From: an uncultured Propionibacteriaceae bacterium | GTDB lineage: Bacteria; Actinomycetota; Actinomycetes; Propionibacteriales; Propionibacteriaceae | Reading direction: 5' to 3' | Length of the DNA stretch: 7,181 nt | NCBI GenBank assembly: GCA_937859105.1 | Contig: CALMAD010000074.1 | Span: 1-7,181, forward strand | Notes under the pieces: model-generated | Seen by the model: the letters and a program-made list of their open reading frames with translations, nothing else | The model's database searches: none | Told to the model about the DNA's origin: nothing | Program-made: the position numbers and the translations under genes | In this document: one piece after another, positions 1 through 5,262 of the stretch | Layout of the letters: each line of letters starts with the position of its first letter | How positions within the stretch are numbered: position 1 is the stretch's first letter

Positions 1-33
1 CCGCCGGCACGCCACCGGGAGGCCGCCGGCCGC
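1..33. other. Short GC-rich tail downstream of the DHOD-like gene
   Basis: The 33 bases after the stop codon of the minus-strand DHOD-like gene hold an exact 8-bp direct repeat, CCGCCGGC at 1-8 and 23-30. The inner GCCGGC is self-complementary, so the two copies could also pair as a 6-bp stem with a 16-base loop. This could be the start of a GC-rich terminator, but there is no T tract and the window ends here, so no terminator is called. Confidence 0.3.
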
Positions 34-1044
34 TCAGGCGACCGGCGTGCTGGTGATGACCTTCATGTAGGCGTCCCGCTCGTACGCGCCGGGGTCGCCG
101 ACGGAGGCGAAGTTCATCGAGCCCCGCAGCTGCTCCACCGAGTCGTACCCGCGCTCGGCGAGCCACGACCGCAGCCCGTCGAGCATGCCGGTCACCGCCT
201 CGGGGCCGCCCTGCAGCACGGCCGACGTCGTGCAGACCACGTTCGCGCCCACGAGCAGCAGCTTCAGGGCGTCCTCCCACGTGTGCACCCCGGACGACGC
301 GGCCAGGTCGAGCCCCTTCTGCTGCGCGCTGACGATGCCGATCCAGCGCATGGGCAGCCGGATCCGGTCGGACGACGACAGCGTCACCCGCGGCACCATC
401 GTCAGCTCGTCGAGGTCGATGTCGGTGCCGTACACGTTGCTGAACAGCACGAGCGCGTCGGCGCCGGCGTCCCGGGCGCGGCTGGCGAAGTTCGACACCG
501 ACGTGAAGTGGCTCGACATCTTCACCGCCAACGGCACGCTCAACGCGGACTTCACCCCGGCGATCACGCGGAGGTAGCGGTCCTCGATGTCGGCGGGCAG
601 TGCCTGGGGGTCGGCGTTCACCGAGTGCAGGTTCAGCTCGACGGCGTCGGCGCCGGCGTCCTGCAGCAGCGTCGCGTACCGCTGCCACCCGCCCTCGGTG
701 GAGCCGTTCACGCTGCCGATCACCGGGATCGTCAGCGCCTGCTTCGCCGCCTTCACGAGGTTCACGTGCCGGTTGGGACCGACGTCGTCCAGGTCGGCGG
801 GCGGCAGCGGGGCCGAGTCGAACTCGGCGAAGCCGTCGCCGATCTCGGCCATGTCGAAGGCCTGCATCTCCTCCGCCTCGGCCTCCTCCTGGAACAGGCT
901 CGGCAGGACGATGGCCGCCGCGCCGGCGTCCTGCAGCGCCAGCATGTCCTCGGGGGTCCGCGTCAGCGGGCCCGCCGAGGCGATCACCGGCCCGGCCAGC
1001 GACAGCCCGAGGTAGGTGGTGGACAGATCCGGACGCTCGCTCAT
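34..1044 (-). CDS. Dihydroorotate dehydrogenase-like FMN flavoprotein, second gene of the nifJ operon
   Basis: This 336-residue protein has the TIM-barrel layout of the DHOD/FMN-oxidoreductase family (COG0167-like). Near the N-terminus is a substrate/FMN segment around residues 13-30 (LSLAGPVIASAGPLT). A mid-barrel ELNL strand follows at 136-139, then AVKMS at 173-177 with a likely FMN-contacting Lys175, and a C-terminal phosphate-binding region around 250-280 (SGVHTWEDA, then a GANVV strand). In true DHODs the ELN strand runs into a Cys-Pro-Asn or Ser catalytic loop; here it reads ELNLHSVNADP (136-146), with no Cys and no CPN. A role in de novo pyrimidine synthesis is therefore doubtful. The ATG at 1044 lies 4 bp past the nifJ stop, with a GGAGAAG ribosome binding site inside the end of nifJ, so the two genes are almost certainly cotranscribed. 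DHOD-like genes next to nifJ are, to my knowledge, recurrent in bacteria. A redox or accessory role with PFOR is inference only. The fold assignment is firm and the function is open. Confidence 0.9.
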   Translation of the reverse strand: MSERPDLSTTYLGLSLAGPVIASAGPLTRTPEDMLALQDAGAAAIVLPSLFQEEAEAEEMQAFDMAEIGDGFAEFDSAPLPPADLDDVGPNRHVNLVKAAKQALTIPVIGSVNGSTEGGWQRYATLLQDAGADAVELNLHSVNADPQALPADIEDRYLRVIAGVKSALSVPLAVKMSSHFTSVSNFASRARDAGADALVLFSNVYGTDIDLDELTMVPRVTLSSSDRIRLPMRWIGIVSAQQKGLDLAASSGVHTWEDALKLLLVGANVVCTTSAVLQGGPEAVTGMLDGLRSWLAERGYDSVEQLRGSMNFASVGDPGAYERDAYMKVITSTPVA

Positions 1045-1048
1045 CGCC

Positions 1049-4000
1049 TCACTTCTCCGTTCCCTGGACGCCGCCGGCGCCGGTCGCGCCGTCGGCGGGC
1101 GCCGGGCGCTCGGCCGTGACCGCGCGCTCGACGGACGACATCTGATCGTAGTAACGCCAGCGCTCCGAGACGTCGTCGCCGGCGAGGTCCCACAGCGTGC
1201 CGGCCCGCTCGGGGTCGGACCGCCGCAGCATCGCGAACCGCGGCTCGCTGGCGAGGAAGCGTTCGATCGACCCGTCGGGGGCCTTCGAGTCGAGCGTCAG
1301 CGGGGTCGTCGATTCGCTCTCGCTCGGGCGGATGCGGTACAGCGGCCAGTACCCGGACGCCACCGCGTCCCCCTGATGGCTCATCGACGTCGTCATGTCG
1401 ATGCCGTGGCTGATGCACGTGCTGTAGGCGATCACGACGCTCGGGCCGTCCCACGCCTCGGCCTCCAGCAGAGCGCGGACGGCCTGCTGCTGGTTCGCGC
1501 CCATCGCGATCTGCGCGACGTAGACGTTGCCGTAGGTCTGCGCGATGAGCCCCAGGTCCTTCTTGGCGGTCTTCTTGCCGCCCGTCGCGAACTTCGCGAC
1601 GGCCCCGCGCGGCGTCGCCTTGGACGACTGCCCGCCCGTGTTGCTGTACACCTCCGTGTCGAGCACCAGGATGTTCACGTTCGCCCCCGACGCCAGCACG
1701 TGGTCGAGGCCGCCGTACCCGATGTCGTAGGCCCAGCCGTCGCCGCCGATGATCCAGACCGACTTCGTGACCAGCTCGTCGGCGACCGACTCGAGCAGCC
1801 GCGCGTCCGGCGCGTCGAGGCCCGCGAGGGCCTCCTTCAGGGACGCCACCCGCGCGCGCTGGGCGGCGATGCCCTCCTCGGTGGACTGGTCGGCGTCCAG
1901 GAGGCCGGCGACCAGACCGGCGTCGAGGGAGGCGTCCGGCTGGGACGCCAGCGCTGAGAGCAGGCGGCGCGCCTCGGCGTTCTGCTGCTCCCAGGCCAGC
2001 CGCATGCCGAGGCCGAACTCGGCGTTGTCCTCGAACAGCGAGTTGCTCCAGGCCGGGCCGCGCCCGTCGGGGTTCGTCGCGTAGGGCGTCGTCGGCAGGT
2101 TGCCGGAGTAGATCGACGAGCAGCCGGTCGCGTTCGCGACGACCATCCGGTCGCCGAAGAGTTGCGTGATCGCCCGGATGTACGGCGTCTCGCCGCAGCC
2201 GGAGCACGCCCCCGAGAACTCGAACAGCGGCTGGAGTTGCGCGGCGCCCTTCACCTGATCGTGCCGGACGGCCGTCCGGTCGATCTCGGGGATGCCGAGG
2301 AAGAAGTCGAAGTTGGCCCGCTCGGCGTCCAGGTGCTCCAGGCGGTTCTCCATGTTGATCGACTTGTGCTTCACCTCGGTCTTCGAGTGCGCCGGGCAGA
2401 TGTCGACGCACACCCCGCAGCCGGTGCAGTCGTCGGGGGCGACCTGCACGATGAGCTGGTGGTTGGGGAGGTTCCGCGCCTTGTACTGCTTGTGGGAGAG
2501 GGTTTCGGGCGCGCCCTCGAGGTCGGAGTCGGGCATGATCTTCACCCGGATCGCCGCGTGCGGGCACACCATCGCGCACTTGCCGCAGTCGATGCAGAGG
2601 GACGCGTCCCAGATCGGGATCTCCTCCGCGATGCCACGCTTTTCGTACTTGCCCGTGCCGGTCGGCCAGACACCCCCGGTGGGCATCGCGCTCACGGGGA
2701 TCGCGTCGCCCTCGCCGTGCAGCATCTTCTGGGTGACGAGTTTCACGAAGTCGGGGGCCTCGTCGGGCACGGCGGGCATCCGATGCCGGACGCCGGCCGC
2801 GGCATCCGGGACCTCCAGCCGGTGCAGCGCTGCGATCGCGCCGTCGATGGCCGCCCAGTTGCGCTCGACGATCACGCGCCCCTTGCGCCCGTAGGTCTCC
2901 TCGACCGACTTCTTGATCTTCGCGAGGGCCTCGTCCTGCGGGACGACCCCCGACAGGTAGAAGAAGCACGGCTGCATGACCGTGTTGATCCGCTTGCCCA
3001 TGCCGGCCGCCTTCGCGACGTCGAGGGCGTTGATCACGTAGGGCTGGAGGCTCTTGTCGATGATGATCCGCTGCACCTCGACGGGGAGGTGCGCCCACGT
3101 CTCCTCGGCCGGGTAGGGGCTGTTGATGAGCACGGTCGCGCCCGGCTTCGCGATGTCGAGCGTCGGCATCTGCGCCAGCAGGTTGAACTGGTGGACGGCG
3201 ATGAAGTCGGCCTCCTCGATGAGGTAGGCCGAGTGGATCGGCCGGTCGCCGAACCGCAGGTGGCTGATCGTGCTCGACCCAGACTTGCGCGAGTCGTACA
3301 CGAAGTAGCCCTGCGCGTAGCGGCCCTCGTCACTGCCGATGATCTTCACCGAGTTCTTGGACGCCCCGACCGTGCCGTCGGAGCCGAGCCCGTAGAAGAC
3401 GGCCGTGAGGGCGTCCGACTCGGGCCGGAACGAAGCGTCGACCGGCAGCGACAGGCCCGTCACGTCGTCGGTGATGCCGACCGTGAAGCGCGGGCGCGGG
3501 GACTCGGTCGCCAGCTCGGTGTAGACGGCGGCGGCCATCGCGGGCGTGTAGTCCTTGCTGCCGAGCCCGAACCGCCCGCCGATGACGAGCGGCAGGCCGC
3601 CGTCGAAATGACCGGCGTTCTCGGCGAGCGCCACGAGCACGTCGCTGTGCAGCGGCTCCGCGGACGCCCCCGGCTCCTTCGTGCGGTCCAAGACGGCGAT
3701 CCGGCGCACGGACGCCGGCAGCGCGGCGACCAGGTCGGCGACCGGGAACGGCCGGTACAGGCGCAGCGTCACCGCGCCGACCTTCTCGCCCCGGCGGTTC
3801 AGCTCGTCGACGGCCTCCACGGTCGTCCCCCAGCCGGAGCCGAGCACGACGACGACCCGGTCGGCGTCCGGGGCGCCGTGGTACTCGACGAGCGAGTACC
3901 GGCGTCCGGTGCGCTCGGCGAGCTCGTCGAAGCACTCCGCGACGACGCCGGGCACGGCGTCGTAGAACGCGTTGACCGCCTCGCGGCCCTGGAAGTAGGT

Positions 4001-4699
4001 GTCGGGGTTGTGCGCGGTGCCGCGGACGTCCGGCCGGTCGGGCGTGAGCCCGCGCGCGCGGTAGTCGAGGACGTCTTCGTCGCGCACGAGCGCGCGCAGA
4101 TCCTCGGGGGAGAGCAGGTTGATCTTGCTCTCCTCGTGGCTGGTCCGGAAGCCGTCGAAGAAGTGGAGGAACGGGACGCGCGTCCGCAGCGTCGCCGCGT
4201 GCGAGACGAGCGCGAAGTCGTGGGCCTCCTGCACGGTCGTCGAGTCGAGCATCGCGAAGCCGGTGCCGCGGCAGAGCATGACGTCGGAGTGGTCGCCGAA
4301 GATGCTCAGCGCGTGCGTCGCGACCGCGCGCGCCGCGACGTGAATCACGGTCGGCGTCAGTTCGCCCGCGATCTTGAACATGTTCGGGATCATCAGCAGC
4401 AGCCCCTGGGACGCCGTGAACGTCGTCCCCAGCGCGCCCTTCGTGACCGCGCCGTGCAACGCGCCCGCGGCCCCGCCCTCGGACTGCATCTCGACCACCG
4501 TCGGCACCGAGCCCCAGATGTTCGGACGCCCGGCGGAGCTCCACGTGTCCGCCGCCTCGGCCATCGCCGAGCTGGGCGTGATCGGGTAGATCGCGATCAC
4601 CTCGCTGAGCGCGTGCGCGACGCGCGCGGCGGCCTCGTTTCCGTCCATCGTGGCCGACCGCTGCGTCGGGTGGGAGGGGTGCGTCTGATCCGGCTCCAT
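1049..4699 (-). CDS. nifJ: Pyruvate:ferredoxin (flavodoxin) oxidoreductase, single-chain homodimer type
   Basis: The enzyme oxidises pyruvate plus CoA to acetyl-CoA and CO2 and reduces ferredoxin or flavodoxin in the cytoplasm. The 1216 residues match the usual 1170-1230 of fused PFORs. Domains in order: the N-terminal pyruvate/TPP domain (about 15-250), with YPITPSS at 38-44, VVEMQSEGGA around the TPP glutamate E70 and R124 in VAARA; the transketolase-C-like domain II (about 265-385), with RTKEPG at 339-344; the gamma domain (about 430-615), with GLGSDGTVGASKN at 437-449; and the EKR-type linker (VERN near 611). A two-cluster ferredoxin domain has C702/C705/C708/C712 and C758/C761/C764/C768. 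The C-terminal TPP domain has GDG at 986-988 and the proximal-cluster ligands C832, C835, C860 and C1095. All cofactor residues are intact. It ends without the extra C-terminal domain of the Desulfovibrio africanus enzyme. The frame stays open upstream to 5182, but that part is low-complexity. Start 4699 is chosen for its AAGAGG site and because TMDGNEAAARVAH, the typical PFOR N-terminus, follows within 20 residues. Confidence 0.97.
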   Translation of the reverse strand: MEPDQTHPSHPTQRSATMDGNEAAARVAHALSEVIAIYPITPSSAMAEAADTWSSAGRPNIWGSVPTVVEMQSEGGAAGALHGAVTKGALGTTFTASQGLLLMIPNMFKIAGELTPTVIHVAARAVATHALSIFGDHSDVMLCRGTGFAMLDSTTVQEAHDFALVSHAATLRTRVPFLHFFDGFRTSHEESKINLLSPEDLRALVRDEDVLDYRARGLTPDRPDVRGTAHNPDTYFQGREAVNAFYDAVPGVVAECFDELAERTGRRYSLVEYHGAPDADRVVVVLGSGWGTTVEAVDELNRRGEKVGAVTLRLYRPFPVADLVAALPASVRRIAVLDRTKEPGASAEPLHSDVLVALAENAGHFDGGLPLVIGGRFGLGSKDYTPAMAAAVYTELATESPRPRFTVGITDDVTGLSLPVDASFRPESDALTAVFYGLGSDGTVGASKNSVKIIGSDEGRYAQGYFVYDSRKSGSSTISHLRFGDRPIHSAYLIEEADFIAVHQFNLLAQMPTLDIAKPGATVLINSPYPAEETWAHLPVEVQRIIIDKSLQPYVINALDVAKAAGMGKRINTVMQPCFFYLSGVVPQDEALAKIKKSVEETYGRKGRVIVERNWAAIDGAIAALHRLEVPDAAAGVRHRMPAVPDEAPDFVKLVTQKMLHGEGDAIPVSAMPTGGVWPTGTGKYEKRGIAEEIPIWDASLCIDCGKCAMVCPHAAIRVKIMPDSDLEGAPETLSHKQYKARNLPNHQLIVQVAPDDCTGCGVCVDICPAHSKTEVKHKSINMENRLEHLDAERANFDFFLGIPEIDRTAVRHDQVKGAAQLQPLFEFSGACSGCGETPYIRAITQLFGDRMVVANATGCSSIYSGNLPTTPYATNPDGRGPAWSNSLFEDNAEFGLGMRLAWEQQNAEARRLLSALASQPDASLDAGLVAGLLDADQSTEEGIAAQRARVASLKEALAGLDAPDARLLESVADELVTKSVWIIGGDGWAYDIGYGGLDHVLASGANVNILVLDTEVYSNTGGQSSKATPRGAVAKFATGGKKTAKKDLGLIAQTYGNVYVAQIAMGANQQQAVRALLEAEAWDGPSVVIAYSTCISHGIDMTTSMSHQGDAVASGYWPLYRIRPSESESTTPLTLDSKAPDGSIERFLASEPRFAMLRRSDPERAGTLWDLAGDDVSERWRYYDQMSSVERAVTAERPAPADGATGAGGVQGTEK
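1052..1058 (-). promoter_or_regulatory. Ribosome binding site of the DHOD-like gene, inside the end of nifJ
   Basis: On the minus strand GGAGAAG lies 7 bases before the ATG at 1044 and overlaps the last codons of nifJ, with a second purine-rich GTGAGG (1047-1052) nearer the start. Stop and start are 4 bp apart, which fits translational coupling of the downstream gene to nifJ. Confidence 0.6.
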
Positions 4700-4704
4700 G
4701 GGTG

Positions 4705-4710
4705 CCTCTT
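4705..4710 (-). promoter_or_regulatory. nifJ: Ribosome binding site of nifJ
   Basis: AAGAGG on the minus strand, 5 bases before the ATG at 4699. This site decides the start: in-frame upstream candidates would add up to 161 residues of Arg/Pro/Ala-rich sequence with no resemblance to PFOR N-termini. Confidence 0.65.
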
Positions 4711-4833
4711 CTCGCTGCTGTGGTTCCGCTCGGGCGTCGGTGCGGGTGCGTCCGTCGTGGGCGTCCGTGGAGGGCGGTCGGCGGCGACGGCCGCGGACAC
4801 CGGTCGCTGCCGAGTTCGCCTCACTGTAAGCGC

Positions 4834-4860
4834 GGACGCCGCCCGCCGCGGCCGGCGTCC
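4834..4860. repeat. GC-rich hairpin, 8-bp perfect stem
   Basis: GGACGCCG (4834-4841) and CGGCGTCC (4853-4860) are exact reverse complements separated by 11 bases. The hairpin lies 135-161 bp upstream of the nifJ start, so it would be in the nifJ leader if transcription begins further upstream. No T tract follows on either strand, so it is not a classic intrinsic terminator. Confidence 0.6.
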
Positions 4861-4889
4861 ATCGTGCGGTGGCGGGCGAGGTCAGTGGC

Positions 4890-4909
4890 GGGGAGACGGT
4901 GGTCTCACC
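4890..4909. repeat. Hairpin A: GAGAC/GTCTC stem with GGTG loop
   Basis: GAGAC (4893-4897), loop GGTG and GTCTC (4902-4906) form a perfect 5-bp stem. After one G/A mismatch it extends by two G-C pairs (4890-4891 with 4908-4909). Its right arm overlaps the left arm of the neighbouring 9-bp hairpin, so the two cannot form fully at once. Confidence 0.55.
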
Positions 4910-4927
4910 CGGCGACCGCGCCGGGTG
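4906..4927. repeat. Hairpin B: perfect 9-bp stem with 4-base loop
   Basis: CACCCGGCG (4906-4914), loop ACCG and CGCCGGGTG (4919-4927) pair perfectly. A second copy of the right arm, CGCCGGGTG at 4928-4936, can replace the first. Read as RNA from either strand, this is a very stable stem. There is no U tract next to it. Confidence 0.7.
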
Positions 4928-4935
4928 CGCCGGGT
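4918..4935. repeat. Exact tandem duplication of a 9-mer
   Basis: GCGCCGGGT occurs at 4918-4926 and again immediately at 4927-4935. The duplication gives the flanking inverted-repeat arms (4906-4914 on the left, 4948-4958 on the right) two alternative pairing partners. Confidence 0.75.
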
Positions 4936-4958
4936 GGCGGCAGGCGTCCCGGCGCACC
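4924..4958. repeat. Hairpin C: perfect 11-bp inverted repeat with 13-base loop
   Basis: GGTGCGCCGGG (4924-4934) and CCCGGCGCACC (4948-4958) are exact reverse complements. This is the longest perfect dyad I found in the window. It shares bases 4924-4927 with hairpin B and bases 4928-4934 with the alternative form of B, so the structures compete. It is 225-259 bp upstream of nifJ and more than 300 bp upstream of the transporter start. Confidence 0.75.
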
Positions 4959-5007
4959 TGGCTTCCGCATCGATGTCGCCCGCGGATCGGGTACAGAAAA
5001 GCGCGAA

Positions 5008-5058
5008 ATGTCACGCCCGCACAATGCGACAAACCGCGATACAAAGGTTCGGTGACAT
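5008..5058. repeat. Widely spaced 7-bp inverted repeat in the AT-richer segment
   Basis: ATGTCAC (5008-5014) and GTGACAT (5052-5058) are exact reverse complements 37 bases apart, with a short AACC/GGTT pair nested inside. It could be two half-sites for a looping regulator, an RNA stem or chance. Confidence 0.3.
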
Positions 5059-5092
5059 ATCGTCCGGCCCGCCGGAATCGCGCGAAAAGGCG

Positions 5093-5107
5093 TGCCTGCC
5101 GCAGGCA
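5093..5107. promoter_or_regulatory. 15-bp perfect palindrome, possible operator
   Basis: TGCCTGC, a central C at 5100, then GCAGGCA form a perfect 7+1+7 dyad located 155-170 bp before the transporter ATG. The loop is too tight for an RNA hairpin of full length, so a protein-binding site on DNA is the more natural reading. No regulator is identified. Confidence 0.35.
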
Positions 5108-5204
5108 AGAAGCCCGGGCGGAAATCGGCGCAAAGAGGATGGCTGCGGCGTCGGGACCCCGGAATAGCTCCCACGAGCTCAACTTCTGACAAGGAAAGAT
5201 GCAT

Positions 5205-5233
5205 TTCTACACCCTTGACGGTGTAGCTAAGGT
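5205..5233 (+). promoter_or_regulatory. Candidate promoter of the BCCT transporter
   Basis: TAAGGT (5228-5233) fits the TAnnnT form of actinobacterial -10 boxes and has a weak TTCTAC (5205-5210) 17 bases upstream as -35. A start of transcription near 5240 would leave a short leader carrying the ribosome binding site. An alternative -35, TTGACG (5215-5220), is a better hexamer, but no good -10 lies 16-18 bases after it. Tentative. Confidence 0.35.
5207..5226. promoter_or_regulatory. Operator-like inverted repeat in the transporter promoter (TetR-box type)
   Basis: CTACACC (5207-5213), spacer CTTGAC, GGTGTAG (5220-5226): a perfect 7-bp dyad with a 6-base centre, 37 bp before the transporter ATG. 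It overlaps the TTGACG hexamer and sits between the candidate -35 and -10. Such position and symmetry are typical of a dimeric repressor site, and TACAC/GTGTA arms with a TTGAC core resemble TetR-family operators in actinobacteria. The regulator is not encoded in the window. A leader hairpin is the alternative. Confidence 0.5.
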
Positions 5234-5250
5234 GGTGCGGTCCGATCACT

Positions 5251-5257
5251 AGGAGGT
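5251..5257 (+). promoter_or_regulatory. Strong ribosome binding site of the BCCT transporter
   Basis: AGGAGGT, a near-perfect Shine-Dalgarno match, 5 bases before the ATG at 5263. It fixes the start and therefore the long basic N-terminal tail as genuinely translated. Confidence 0.85.
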
Positions 5258-5262
5258 AACGG

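Larger units (their letters stand above)
4700..5262. other. Divergent intergenic control region between nifJ and the BCCT transporter
   Basis: These 563 bp separate two outward-facing genes and should hold both promoters. I find no credible coding sequence: open frames crossing it on either strand are the by-product of scarce stop codons at high GC, and none has both a start with a ribosome binding site and a recognisable product. The part next to nifJ (4740-4960) is extremely GC-rich and full of inverted repeats. The stretch 4990-5060 is relatively AT-rich and could contain a nifJ promoter, though I see no convincing -35/-10 pair there. A TACAGT hexamer on the minus strand (4823-4828) is a possible -10 but has no -35 partner. 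The part near the transporter (5160-5262) is also less GC-rich and contains the best promoter candidate. Confidence 0.7.

Noticed and set aside
1041..3098. A 685-codon minus-strand frame overlapping nifJ in another phase
   Set aside because: Arg/Gly/Ala/Pro-rich low-complexity translation, with all conserved PFOR motifs in the other frame.
4906..4958. Intrinsic terminator(s) between the divergent genes
   Set aside because: The stems are strong but neither strand has a following T tract, and terminators are not expected at the start of divergent genes.
2162..5167. A 1001-codon open frame on the plus strand, antisense to nifJ
   Set aside because: Its translation is Arg/Val/Asp/His-rich with no domain, and it mirrors the real NifJ codons; long antisense frames are expected at this GC content.
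4700..5182. A 161-residue N-terminal extension of NifJ, since the frame stays open to 5182
   Set aside because: The sequence is compositionally biased and unlike any PFOR N-terminus, and the ATG at 4699 has its own AAGAGG site next to the conserved PFOR start region.
5000..5200. A known riboswitch (c-di-GMP, c-di-AMP, cobalamin, guanidine or sodium type) in front of the transporter
   Set aside because: Purine-rich snatches such as GCGCAAAG look suggestive, but I could not line up a full consensus of any class. A covariance-model search against Rfam would settle it.
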